This document shows positions 47,591 to 58,986 of a stretch of 64,000 nucleotides of DNA, in pieces. The position numbers were made by a program, and so were the translations under genes. The notes under the pieces are model-generated. The model made no database searches. It saw only the letters and a program-made list of their open reading frames with translations, and was not told the origin of the DNA. Numbering within the stretch: the stretch's first letter is position 1; each line of letters starts with the position of its first letter. The stretch is from Pogonophryne albipinna (taxonomy: Eukaryota > Chordata > Actinopteri > Perciformes > Artedidraconidae), in the NCBI GenBank assembly GCA_028583405.1, contig CM053249.1:40458499-40522498 (forward strand). The letters are read 5' to 3'.

Positions 47591-49900
47591 CTAACTGCCG
47601 TGCCATTTCAGGAAAGGTGGCGGTACGGCTACACAATGTGTAAGTGGGTGCCAACATGTTCCTTTTTTAACTTTGATCCGGAGCGCATCTGCAGTGCGTT
47701 CTACAACTTCCCATGGTCCACTCCATACAGGTTGCAACAAGTTCATCTTGTGGATTTTTACATTTACCCAATCACCTGATCCAACAGAAATATTCGTCAT
47801 GGCCCTGGCATATGCTTCCGCCTCAATTTTTCTAATATCTAACACTGGTTCTCCTCTGTATTGTGAGGTGCTACCTTGTGGTGGATATTGCTGAGTGGGG
47901 CAATCTCTGGCCAGATGTCTACAATCACCACATATGAAGCAGCCATCATCCCTTCTTCCTCTCCATTGTCCCTTTTGCTGATGCTGTATGGGAGTGTATA
48001 CCTGTGCTTGCGGCTGTACTTGGGTAGGAAGATACACAGGTATTTGCTGTTGAAGATACTGTGGTGCTTGTGGCTGTACTTGCGTAGGAAGATACACAGG
48101 TGTCTGCTGATCCTGGTTTTGTGGACATACACTTCCTCCTCCGCTTTGTTGAACTGTTGGAGGTGTCCGCCCTGCCTTCTCTGCTAGTATGGCCATCTGC
48201 TTTGTTGATTTCTTGTTTTTATTAGCTTTGGCATCTTTCTCAGCTACTTGCATCTTCAAAAGTCTTAGTTGTAGTGTTTTAATTTCTTCATCATTTTCCC
48301 ACTTTGTTGCCTGGTATTTCATATCGTGGTGAATGAGATGTAGTCTCCATTCTTCAATGGGTTTAGTGACTAAACCCACCACGTCTCCCAGGCCTGCCTG
48401 CACTGATCGGGGAAGGGCTTTAATGACAGCATCCTTCCACAACATTACAACAGCCGGAGAAACGTCATGCCGTTCTCCAGTGTAGTCCTCCCACAGTCCT
48501 TCACATCTCTTCAAGAAGGCATGCATGTCTTCCCCCGGTTCTTTTCTCAGGCTGTTGAGGGCATGTAAACTGCGTGTTGTCGGGTAGATGTGACGAATAG
48601 CAGCCCAATAATTCGACCTGATATTGTTGAATGAAGTTTCATCTGGGTCGTGCGTGCAATTGGCCTCGGAATCTACTGCTCTTGCCTCTAGTCTTCCTTC
48701 TATCCGTCCAAGCAGGGCTCTCATGTCTCCCAAGCACAGGTGGTCTTGGACAGTGTACTTCTCCAGATCATTCACCCACTTCTGACCTCCTTTCGTGAGT
48801 GGAGGTAGCTTTGACGCTAATGCTTCCATGTCCCTGTGAGTCCATGATTGGTATTGAAATCCTCCTCTTCCAGCCGCTATCAATGGCATGGAGGTATGTG
48901 CACCGGTCTTGGTTCTTTTAGTTGTCTTGGTTCTTCTAGTTTTGGAGCATGTCCCAGGGTAATGTTGCTCGTTTTCGTCGCTACTATTATTCTCAGGAGG
49001 AGATGCACAACTGCGTTGTTGCTGTGACTGTTCATGGTATGGGGAGTGTCTACTGGTTTCAGACTGTGTACCGCCGTCGTCATCTTCATCTCCCCGTCCT
49101 TTGGAATAGTCAGGAGAGTAGTTTGTTCGGCATGTTCTTTGAGTTCTTCGTTCTTCTTGTTCTCTCCTTTGTCTTTCTGCAATAATGTCATTATGGGCTT
49201 CAACTGCCTTCCGTCTTTCTTCAATAATGTCATTATGGGCTTCATCTGTCTTTCGTCTCTCTTCCATTCCTCTGATGAGTTCTGCTTCCATTCTTCTGTT
49301 GAGCTCCTCTTCCATTCTTCTGTTGAGTTCCTCCATTCTTCTGTCGAGTTCCTCCATTCTTCTGTCGAGTTCTTCCTGTCTTCTGCCGAGTTCTGCATCC
49401 ATTCTTCTGCCGAGTGCTTCCTCTCTTCTGCCGAGTTCTGCTTCTATTCTTCTGCTGAGTTCTTCCATTACTGGCAGATCTTCTGCTGCTACCACATGTA
49501 AGCTGTTTGTCAATCCCTGGCTGGTATATTTTAGATGGAGAATCAGTTTTGCAACCATAACTTTTCTTTTTTCAGCTTTTTTCATAGCGTTTTTAGCAGG
49601 TCCATACCGAGGGGGTTGTCCGGCTTTGATCCATGCTTTTTCCTGTTGTAGGTATTCAGCATTCTCATGTTCAACTACAGCTTTTCTATGGGCTTCCGTT
49701 GGTCCAGGTTGATCATCTGCTGGAATCAATCCTCTCGTTTGCCACTGCTTGAACAGTTCCTCTATTTGGTTCCATGTCTTCTGTCTTTTACTGGGAACTG
49801 TCCCAGCATCTGACCAGGTGTTTACTCTCTCCTTAATATCTGCAGTTGTGCCTGGCACAGCGAGTGCTATTAACTCTGGCGACATGTTTCTTAAGTACAC
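47591..49900 (-). CDS. Retrovirus-like gag joined to an integrase C-terminal tail
   Basis: 769 codons. The N-terminal 170 residues are a matrix/capsid-like region with no clear motif. About residues 170-240 are a charged coiled-coil built of short repeats of the type RRMEEL. A helical capsid-like region follows, with LNSLRKEPGEDMHAFLKR (compare the major homology region role). Then come Gln/Pro repeats and one zinc knuckle, CFICGDCRHLARDC (C-x2-C-x4-H-x4-C), which binds RNA in packaging. Soon after, the frame runs into WVNVKIHKMNLLQPVWSGPW, the GPY/F tail of integrase. Protease, reverse transcriptase, RNase H and the integrase core are all missing between these two, so a large in-frame deletion fused gag to the end of pol. 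Overlapping frames in the other phases are shadows of the repeat region. Confidence 0.85.
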   Translation of the reverse strand: MYLRNMSPELIALAVPGTTADIKERVNTWSDAGTVPSKRQKTWNQIEELFKQWQTRGLIPADDQPGPTEAHRKAVVEHENAEYLQQEKAWIKAGQPPRYGPAKNAMKKAEKRKVMVAKLILHLKYTSQGLTNSLHVVAAEDLPVMEELSRRIEAELGRREEALGRRMDAELGRRQEELDRRMEELDRRMEELNRRMEEELNRRMEAELIRGMEERRKTDEAHNDIIEERRKAVEAHNDIIAERQRREQEERRTQRTCRTNYSPDYSKGRGDEDDDGGTQSETSRHSPYHEQSQQQRSCASPPENNSSDENEQHYPGTCSKTRRTKTTKRTKTGAHTSMPLIAAGRGGFQYQSWTHRDMEALASKLPPLTKGGQKWVNDLEKYTVQDHLCLGDMRALLGRIEGRLEARAVDSEANCTHDPDETSFNNIRSNYWAAIRHIYPTTRSLHALNSLRKEPGEDMHAFLKRCEGLWEDYTGERHDVSPAVVMLWKDAVIKALPRSVQAGLGDVVGLVTKPIEEWRLHLIHHDMKYQATKWENDEEIKTLQLRLLKMQVAEKDAKANKNKKSTKQMAILAEKAGRTPPTVQQSGGGSVCPQNQDQQTPVYLPTQVQPQAPQYLQQQIPVYLPTQVQPQAQVYTPIQHQQKGQWRGRRDDGCFICGDCRHLARDCPTQQYPPQGSTSQYRGEPVLDIRKIEAEAYARAMTNISVGSGDWVNVKIHKMNLLQPVWSGPWEVVERTADALRIKVKKGTCWHPLTHCVAVPPPFLKWHGS

Positions 49901-50504
49901 GGATAATATTATTAAGTTATCAAAAATGAATTACTAATCCTCTGAATAGTACCCTTGTATTCTTTATAAAGATATCCTATGTCATCTGAACTTAACTTTA
50001 AAAATCTGGTTTTTTTTTTATACAGAATTTGGAAAAATAAATATAAATGTCGTAAAACTGAGATTGGAAAATCAAAATTAGACAAATTAAATTAAAATTT
50101 TGAAATTATGCACATTTTTAAAATCTGAATAAATAAATAAAAATGAACAGTGTATGGTTTTGACTTTGTAATATGAAAATAGGAATATGGTGGAAATCCA
50201 AATAAACCGTGTACAGTGTATACTCAAGTTTATGAAATTATGCAAATGTCATAAAATGTGTTAACTACAATACTTCAATTCAAAGAAACCACATGTAATC
50301 TTTATCTGTGTAGTGAAGAATGTATTAACTGTAATACTTATTATGTCCGCTAGGGGAGCTGTTTTATTTGTAACTCCTCTCAAATGTATCAACTAGTACT
50401 TCCGGTTCATAAACCTACTTCCTGTTTATTTCCTCAAAATATAAAGTTCAAATTACTTTCTTTGAAAAGCATGAAAAACAAAACTCAATCTACTCTCAAC
50501 GTTC
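49901..50504. other. Leader region of the retrovirus-like element
   Basis: AT-rich and non-coding, between gag and the nested hAT element. A packaging leader would be expected here; none can be recognised. Confidence 0.4.
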
Positions 50505-50640
50505 ATCTACACCAGGGATCACCAACTACATTTGTCCAAGGGCCAAAATGTATCCAATAGACACTATCGCGGGCCGGGGGGGTACAGGTACTGCATAAAG
50601 CTTAGCAGACTCTTCACGCTAACGAAGGATCACTTCTAGG

Positions 50641-51581
50641 CAGGGTTGGGAGGGTTAATTTGTAAATGTAATCAGTTACTGATTACTGAATACATGCTCT
50701 GAAAGTAATCAGAATACAGTTACAGTTATGTGTCTTATAAAAGTTACGTGTTCAGGTTACTTTTAGAATACTTTTGGAATACTTTCTTTTTCCATAACAG
50801 ATGGGTATGTTTTGGTGAGCAGGAGACACTTGTTTTACTGTTTTAATGGTTTATCAAGATCTTGGTGTCATTCTGGACAGCTCCCTCTCATCTGCACCCC
50901 ACATAAAAAACATCACCCAGACTGCATTCTCCTACTGTAAACCTTTCCTTAGAATATGTTATGAATTGTAAGGTGTCCTTGGGTGCTTTGAAAGGCGCCC
51001 CTAAATAGAATGAATTATCATTATTATTTATTATTATTATCTGAAACGATGTAATAACTTTTAAAACTTGTTCCAGTCACTTGCCCCATGCATTCAGCAG
51101 CAGCAGGCCATTCACTTTGATTTGATCCCGTTATAAATGTCATAATTTCGACAATAAAGAAATGCTACATCAATGTTATCTTGCACATTTTATCTAACCA
51201 TCTCCGTTTCTAACTTTCAATATATTTTAAAAGAGATCTCTCTCTCTCATCTGCGTGCGGGGGCGGGGCCTCACAGACATGCTGCATCTCTCTCTCGCTC
51301 ACAGACACGCTGCATCTCTCTCTCGCTCACAGACATGCTGCAGCGCTGTGCAGTGTGCACACAGTTCTGCCGGTAATGAATATTACATTTTGTGAGGAAA
51401 CTTTTCCACCAATAATTCCAATAAGTATTCCAAAATGTATTCACTTCAGGTTTACGAAAGTAACTGTAATCAGATTACTCGTTTTTCAAATGTAACGCCA
51501 GCTGAATACAGTTTGCCTACTTGATTTTTGTATTCTGATTACGTAACGCCGTTACATATATTCCGTTACAACTCAACCCTG
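50641..51581. mobile_element. Second hAT MITE nested in the first
   Basis: The ends CAGGGTTGGG and CTCAACCCTG are flanked by CTTCTAGG (50633-50640 and 51582-51589). GTAATCAG and CCGTTACA motifs are repeated near both ends, as in the common teleost CAGGGTTG hAT family. Confidence 0.88.
50857..51045 (+). pseudogene. L2 LINE 3' scrap nested in the MITE
   Basis: Translates to DLGVILDSSLSSAPHIKN, the post-RT block of L2 LINEs, followed by a TTTGAAAGGCGCCCCTAAAT and ATTATTATT tail. It is the innermost layer of the nest. Confidence 0.7.
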
Positions 51582-52018
51582 CTTCTAGGCTACTGTCCCG
51601 CAGCTCCTGCCTCTCTGTTGGACTCTGTCGCATCGGGGCTGCTGCTGTGGTGCGGAGCGCACAAAGCAGACTCTTCACAACGAAGGATCACTTCTTCTTC
51701 TTCAAGGAAGGTTTCGCAGTACGCAGTCTACTGTCCCGCAGCTGCTGCCTCTCTGTTGGACTCCGGTACTGCACCTTACTCACGAGACGTTGTAAAAAAA
51801 AAATGGGTGGGGGGCGAACGCAGTAACCACTCCGCCAACGCCACAGTCACCCCCGTCGTGCGGGCCGGATGAGAATGTCTGGCGGGCCGGATGTGGCCCG
51901 CGGGCCGCCAGTTGGTGGTCACTGATCTACACCATCCCTGTGTATTTAATCAGTAGTTACCGGTTGTATCTTTACTCAAACTATTTCACCATCTAGTAAT
52001 GCTAACTGGCTAGCTAAA

Positions 52019-52587
52019 TGTTAGTGTATTCTAGAACCCTGAAGGCAGGTGAGACTGAAAAGAGTCAAGGGAAGCTTATAAAAGTTAACAGCATTTAATT
52101 ACACAAAAGATGCAGTAGTGTACAAAATGAAATGTGCGAGTGGAGGCGCTCTCCTCATCCGACCGGTCAGTCCAGGTCAGCAGGTAGAAAGAGGTCAATT
52201 CATGGCTTGCTCTTCCTGTTGTCATCTGAGGTCTTCTCCTATTGGCCGGCGTCGTCGGGGGGCGGGTCCAATGCAATTCCTGCCTTTTTTCCGTTGTTAA
52301 ATTATATCATTCTGGTGTCTGTGGTTATTTAAACATTCCCTAATAAACGTTATAAAACCCAGTGTGCTCGGTGTACAACATCACATGTCATTTCACCTTT
52401 GATTCACGGTTTGAAAATGCAGCATTTCGCCACATGCTAATGCTAACCGGAAGTGAAGAATTTTCAGAATAAAAGTATTAAGTTAATAGTTAGTGAAGTT
52501 CAGGTTTTTCAGAATAAAACTGATTTAAATTAAATATTGTATTTAATTCAAATTACGCCATATCAACATTGATTTTAATTTCTAACA
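52019..52587 (-). repeat. 5' LTR of the retrovirus-like element
   Basis: 569 bp, a direct copy of 43,066-43,654 lacking about 20 bp. Its outer edge lies in transposase exon 9. Confidence 0.88.
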
Positions 52588-55525
52588 TTGTCCCTTGCTT
52601 CTCCCTCCAGAGGTGGATGTGCACAGCAGGGAAATGCAGGAGTGCCGTGTTCATGGATGTCCTGAACATGATTCACCATACTTTGCCACTTGGCTTCCAT
52701 CACATCTGGATCTCCATCAGGAGTGGAAGCTGCAGTCCAGTACAGGTGATTGATGATGGCTGGCCTCCACAGCTTCAGGTCCTCACACTCCCTCTCCTTT
52801 GCAGCAGCATCCAAAGCTTTCCCTAGACCTGTTTCACAACAGAAACAAAATGTTAAAAAAGAAAATGTAATTATAAACAAATGTCAGCCTAATCAAACCT
52901 ACCAACATCAAGATCCATACTTTTACCAATATGCCAGATATCAAAGAAATGACTCGTTCCTCCTGGACACAACTCCTCCCGCACCCACTTGGCAACCTAA
53001 AGAGTGAAACACAACACCTTAATTACTTACTAACTAGTAAGAAAATGTAGTTTTTGCTGTTAATATGGTGCGCCAAGAATCTTTGTGTGTACATATGTCT
53101 GTTCGTTCTTGTGTGTCTTTACCTGGCGATTTCGGTCCGTAATAAGGGCTGAAACTTGCATGTGTTGCTCCTTAGTCAATGCTGCGTTTCAGACCCTCTA
53201 GTTCACACCAGGTGCTGCTTGGGACATCTGAGCTCTGTAAAACAACATTATGCAGTCATATCACTAACCGTGTCACATCAGACGAAATCACATCTGATTT
53301 GTGTGACTGATAACGTTAACTTACCTGGACAAGTTGAAGATCCAAAACCTTGTTTATTCTGTCCTCGATGAAGGAGTAGGTGCCATATTTGGCACAATGG
53401 CCAGGAGAGTCTGACCTATGAGTGTCAAAAACAGTTTAATTCAGACGTTAAAGCCCAAAAAACAATGCAATGCAGTTATTGTAAGTTGCTTTGGATAAAG
53501 CTAAATGAATGTAATTTAAATATTGTTTTGACCTCTTTTTGATATCAATAATACAAGCTGAAGTGTTCTACCTGCAGTCACCAGAGAGGATTAGCCCACC
53601 CCCCATCTCCTTCAGTTCTCGGATGATCCCAGCCTGCTCATTTTGCCAGGCCTGCACGATAGTAGGGATTGTGTACAGGCGTTGATGGCGGAAGAAGGTG
53701 CCGACACTGATGCACTGAAGCCCTAACAGTTTCAACATCCGTATTGTCTGGGTAGCCATGCAACCTGAGAAGTGGATGGCCCCACTCAGTAACAGGTTGC
53801 AGGCTGGCATGTTTCTGTACAGCATTGGCTGGTTCTGCCAAAAACGCTCATACCCACATGCTGCACATCCCTAAGAGATGTGAAAAGCAGAACATTGCCA
53901 GTACAACTCTTAGTCAGTCAAAAATAAATTATACCATAAAACTAATGAAGTGAATTGATCAAACATAAAAATAAAATAAAACAAACATTTACATACAGGT
54001 TATGATACAACCTTTATTTTTACATCAGTGGAATTCACACATATCCTCTTACTTGTTTTATCTTTATATATGTTCCCTCTTGCTGCTCCACATTACCCTG
54101 GATTTCCCCACAACAGGAAGGGCAAATGGTGAACAAGGACATCAGCTGGGGTTGGCACACAATGAACTTGGTCAGCAGCACTGAAAAAAACAAAAAACAC
54201 TTGTTATTTCTGACTGACACAATTTGGTAATACACATAATCTAAAATTAAAAGAAGCCTTACTTGAGATCAACATTAGTTCGCTGCAGTGGCTCTTTTGA
54301 TGGTTCCTCATCATTTCCTCCTCTGGGCTCCATGGCATATCCCCAGGGTGGTCCATGGTTACAGAAGATGACTCATCATCACTGTGTGCAGGACTGGGCA
54401 GTGGAGATTCTGTCTGACACCCCACACTGACCATCCTGGGCTGTACCTGGACAGCTAGGATAAAAAGATATATATTATATAATTGTGCCTGCCATAAACA
54501 ACAGCCCTGCCATACAATCTACCTTTACAAAGCTTATGTTCAGGTTTTGTTGACATTCGGGCTGAGATGTTTTAATTCATTTATATGTTAATTATTGAGG
54601 TCATAGCAAGTCTTGGAGTTGTAACAGCCTGCATCATACTGAGATGTTTTTCTAATATGTTTTTAACATGTACAAAAACTATGCCGAGTCTTTACCGCGT
54701 TTTGATGTAAAATGGGCGCGCTACTTCTGTGTTACATTTACCTGATGAACGATGGAAAGGTCTGAGGTTACACTGTGAGCCGCAGTGAAGCACATACGTT
54801 GGCTGAGGAACCAGTGGAGAGATGACCTCTTGCTCTGGGTCTATAAGCCCAGCATCACTGGCTGTAGGTGAATCTGCAGTACTGTTGTCTCCCAAAGTCT
54901 TGAAAACACACACATGAAACACATGATTACACATGAAAATAAATAGCAACTGCGCCATTAGCTATGCAAATAAAGTCCCCACGCCAATTCTAGCTAACAT
55001 TATCCATTATGACTTAGCAAGTGGGTTTAACAAGCTAGCAACATTAACTTACAGCAATAAATACTAAACACACGTTGCTTGTCATTATTGAAATCATTAT
55101 ACTGACTAATTTGGAAGTTAGCAAACGTTAGAAAAACAATACTTACGGTGCACAGTTCACGTTTTCGTTTTGCTGAATCTCTGACCGACGCTCTCACTCC
55201 CGCCGCTCCCCGCGGCTGCTGCTGCCGGAGCTGTGTGTATTGACGGAACCGCACTAGCTATCAGCCTCACACGGTCCTGGCTTCGATATCCCATACTACA
55301 CTCCCTCACATCACTTGACTCATAATCCTCCGGTCGAAAATGAGCGCCACAAACGACCGCGTTTTTCGTCACAGACGCAGCATTGAAGTTCAGTCTCTTT
55401 GTCTGCACAAAACGAACCCTGGACCGAAAGCTAGCTAGCTTTCTTTTCCTGTTAGGGAAACTGTGGACTCGATGTCCTGACAGGCTGGTATTTGTGCAAC
55501 CTGCACAAACGCAATACTGCACCAT
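52588..55525 (-). pseudogene. Kolobok THAP-DDE transposase, 5' part (exons 1 to 9)
   Basis: Start ATG at 55525 opens a THAP zinc finger: YCVCAGC, then VVCGAHF and AVPSIH (C2CH), a DNA-binding domain typical of Kolobok and P-type transposases. Exons on the minus strand: 1 (55525-about 55148), 2 (54898-54742), 3 (54454-54263), 4 (54180-54053), 5 (53870-53572), 6 (53415-53335), 7 (53234-about 53124), 8 (52996-52927), 9 (52828-52588, interrupted). Exon 5-6 has GDCRSDSPGHCAKYGTY with a candidate catalytic Asp; exon 7 has LITDRN with a second; exon 9 has INHLYWTAASTPDGD. Damage: exon 7 needs a frameshift near 53,175 between KRSID and TKEQHMQ, and the end of exon 1 (55,160-55,245) has a frame change in a GC-rich tract. 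The gene is therefore inactive. Confidence 0.85.
53470..53520 (+). repeat. SINE/L2 tail in intron
   Basis: GTAAGTTGCTTTGGATAAAG then CTAAATGAATG is a decayed form of the standard L2/SINE 3' tail. Confidence 0.5.
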
Positions 55526-55854
55526 GATTACAAATGGTGAAATACAATGTAAAACTACCGAAAAATACCAGCTCACTAAAACACAACCGCTCAACGCAAC
55601 TACTAACTATACCCGCGGTCAGAGAGCGGAGATGTTTACCCTGTGTGATGTAATATGACGCTTTTGACGTATGACCTTAAAAAAAAGCCGTTTTTAAGAG
55701 CAGAGCTCAAAATTGCTCCTTTCCCTCTGAATTCCTGCCCTTATGTCTCGTAAAACATATCAAATCCTACATTGACTTTTTTAATTGTAATTTTCAAGCA
55801 AGTTTAAACATAAATGTAGAAAAAAAAAAAACCTGCAAGATGCTCTTTAACTCT

Positions 55855-56540
55855 CTGCAGCTGGTGGCCCTCAAAAGGAAATCTAGACTGGCTCCCTCCT
55901 GAGTTGCTATTGTATCTTTTCAGTGGCCCAATGGTTTTACAATTACATTAAACCCTAAGTTATAAAGTTATGAGTTTAACCCTTAATACAGTTAGACCTA
56001 CTCAATAAAGCTCTTAGTATTCTACAAATGTTTAAATCAAAGTTAACCCTAGCAGTCAGTTAGTTCAGTTTTAAGGTTTCAGTCAAATTACTTGTCCCAA
56101 GTTTCTGCCTGACAGATACTGTAGCGGTTTTGAGATTTAAAATCACAATTTCAGTCAGATCAACTACAGAGCATTTATACAGAGTACACACACTGAAACA
56201 GAGAAGTCTAAAAACAGAATGTTACTCACACAATTCTAGAGGTCACCAGTTGTTATCCCGTCAAAATCGAGTTGCACACAATATTTGTATTATATGTGCA
56301 GCAAGTATATAGAAGCAGCTGTTTGGGGAATCAGACAGACTCAAGCTATAATCGTTAGATATCTATTAAAAGAAAGGACACATACAAAATCCAATTCTGA
56401 AAGTAAGACACAAATCTGTAGGACGGCAGTAAGCAGAGGCATGTTTCGGTTTGTTGGGGTTCCCTGTTGCTCACGGTCTGGTGTTTTTTTTATAGGACCC
56501 ATGGTTTGGAGTGGGTGGAGGATGTTCTTGATCGCCGTTT
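55855..56540. other. Unannotated stretch right of the Kolobok element
   Basis: No repeat or domain-bearing frame was recognised. Confidence 0.45.
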
Positions 56541-56544
56541 TGCT

Positions 56545-57375
56545 TTCTCCAGCGCCTCGGGGGGTCCAGGTGGATGGCAGCTCTGTCCTGATGATCCGCT
56601 GGGGTTAGGGGTCCTTCTCCAGCACCACGGGGGGTCCAGGTGGATGGCAGCTCTGTCCTGATGATCCGCTGGGGTTAGGGGTCCTTCTCCAGCAACTCGG
56701 GGGGTCCAGGTGGATGGCAGCTCTGTCCTGATGATCCGCTGGGGTTAGGGGTCCTTCTCCAGCACCTCAGGGGGTCCAGGTGGATGGCAGCTCTGTCCTG
56801 ATGATCCGCTGGGGTTAGGGGTCCTTCTCCAGCACCTCGGGGGGTCCAGGTGGATGGCAGCTCTGTCCTGATGATCCGCTGGGGTTAGGGGTCCTTCTCC
56901 AGCACCTCGGGGGGTCCAGGTGGATGGCAGCTCTGTCCTGATGATCCGCTGGGGTTAGGGGTCCTTCTCCAGCACCTCGGGGGGTCCAGGTGGATGGCAG
57001 CTCTGTCCTGATGATCCGCTGGGGTTAGGGGTCCTTCTCCAGCACCTCGGGGGGTCCAGGTGGATGGCAGCTCTGTCCTGATGATCCGCTGGGGTTAGGG
57101 GTCCTTCTCCAGCACCACGGGGGGTCCAGGTGGATGGCAGCTCTGTCCTGATGATCCGCTGGGGTTAGGGGTCCTTCTCCAGCACCTCGGGGGGTCCAGG
57201 TGGATGGCAGCTCTGTCCTGATGATCCGCTGGGGTTAGGGGTCCTTCTCCAGCACCTCGGGGGGTCCAGGTGGATGGCAGCTCTGTCCTGATGATCCGCT
57301 GGGGTTAGGGGTCCTTCTCCAGCACCTCGGGGGGTCCAGGTGGATGGCAGCTCTGTCCTGATGATCCGCTGTGCA
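56545..57375 (+). repeat. 70-bp minisatellite, about 12 copies
   Basis: TGGATGGCAGCTCTGTCCTG recurs exactly every 70 bp from 56,571 to 57,341. The unit is GC-rich and nearly invariant except at AGCRMCWCRG. As 70 is not divisible by three, frames crossing it (such as the 96-codon minus-strand one) cycle phase and are not genes. Confidence 0.95.
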
Positions 57376-57630
57376 TGTTTCAGATTAGGAGTCCTTCTCC
57401 AGCAGATCCATTTCTCCAGAATTGTCCTACTTACAGAGAAAAACAAGAGAAACATATAAAAGTGAATTAATCATATTAAACACAGGGTTGCAGAAGTATT
57501 ATTGCAAAATGTAACTCTCAGCATTTCAGACAAACAATCCCTAAAGGATCATTTAAAATGATGTACTGTTCTGGTTTTTAAAAAACTAAAGAGATGAAAT
57601 GACAGTTATGGAGTCAGATTTGGGTCAATA
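57376..57630. other. Unannotated stretch
   Basis: AT-rich flank of the minisatellite; nothing recognised. Confidence 0.4.
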
Positions 57631-57634
57631 TTCT

Positions 57635-57960
57635 AGCGCGCAAAACAAGCTACTCACGAGCGGAAAATGTGCTTTTACACGCGCATAAAATGACTCTCGC
57701 GCGCAGATTAAACCCCCGCGAGCGGCTATGCGCTCGCTCGCGAGAGAGACAGCCCTCTTGCTCCCTCGCGGGAGTGTCAGCCTCATTCGCTCGCGGAGTC
57801 TGTCTACGCGCGCGTGAAAAGTTTCTGACACTTTGGGGCGGAGCCACTGGACTTTGATTGACAGCTGCCAGGAACCCCGGTGTTGCCAGGTTTGATAAAT
57901 GCCTGAACTACCAAGAGCCGAGGAGTGACAGCTGCAAGATCAGTTGGACGAGATTGAATG
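57635..57960 (+). promoter_or_regulatory. CpG-dense promoter-like stretch with candidate first exon
   Basis: 57,650-57,840 is packed with CG (CTCGCGCGCAG, GCGCTCGCTCGCGAG, CTACGCGCGCGTG) amid AT-rich DNA. It is followed by GATTGACAG and a candidate exon ending GAATG|GTAAAG near 57,960. The 60-68 codon frames on both strands are composition artefacts. No downstream exon was identified. Confidence 0.35.
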
Positions 57961-58027
57961 GTAAAGTTGTCCATAAAAAACTATTATATTCATAAAGTGT
58001 ACAGCTAATATATATATATATATATAT

Positions 58028-58330
58028 TAGGGCTGTCAGTCGATTAAAATATTTAATCGCGATTAATCGCATGATTGTCCATAGTTAATCGCGATTAATC
58101 GCAAATTAATCGCAAATGTTTGATCTGTTCTAAATGTACCTTAGAGGAATATTTTTCAAGTTTTTAATACTCTTATCAACATATGAGTGGACAAATATGC
58201 TTTATGCTAATGTTTATTATCATTTGAACAATGACAAATATTCTCATGAATATTAAACACAACAACCTCTGAACATTACACATATTCGCCTCAATACAAC
58301 CTGGAACCTCTCTCATTCAATAATACAATA
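58028..58330 (+). repeat. hAT-like repeat fragment
   Basis: TAGGGCTGTCAGTCGATTAA, then repeated AATCGCGATTAATCGCA: a very common fish hAT end. The other end is lost at the (GT)n tract. Confidence 0.65.
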
Positions 58331-58332
58331 CA

Positions 58333-58920
<588 letters not shown>

Positions 58921-58986
58921 GGGACCCGCCCACGTTAAAATGTGACCCGCCCACGTTAAAATGTGACCCGCCCAAGTTAAATTGTG
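58921..58986 (+). repeat. 21-bp tandem repeat, three copies
   Basis: GACCCGCCCACGTTAAAATGT three times, the last with two changes. Confidence 0.85.

Larger units (their letters stand above)
50513..51924. mobile_element. hAT element nested in the retrovirus-like element
   Basis: The ends CAGGGATCACCAACT and AGTTGGTGGTCACTG are inverted repeats (13 of 15) flanked by the 8-bp duplication ATCTACAC (50505-50512 and 51925-51932). The interior is GC-rich with GGCCGGATGTGGCCCGCGGG near the right end. No transposase. Confidence 0.85.
43066..52587 (-). mobile_element. Retrovirus-like LTR element inserted in transposase exon 9
   Basis: Two direct LTRs (43066-43654 and 52019-52587) with TGTTAG...CTAACA ends are flanked by the same 4 bp, TTGT (43062-43065 and 52588-52591). 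Polarity is minus: gag lies on that strand, and a polypurine tract (complement of 43656-43664) abuts the left LTR. A 4-bp duplication is typical of gammaretrovirus-like elements. Most of pol and any recognisable env are missing. The LTRs differ by an indel of about 20 bp and several substitutions, so it is not a fresh insertion. No clear tRNA primer-binding site follows the right LTR. Confidence 0.88.

Noticed and set aside
49034..49712. Serine-rich proteins of 155 and 175 residues on the plus strand
   Set aside because: They are antisense translations of the RRMEEL repeat region of gag.
56545..57375. CRISPR-like array
   Set aside because: Units are contiguous with no unique spacers, and this is vertebrate DNA. 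It is a minisatellite.
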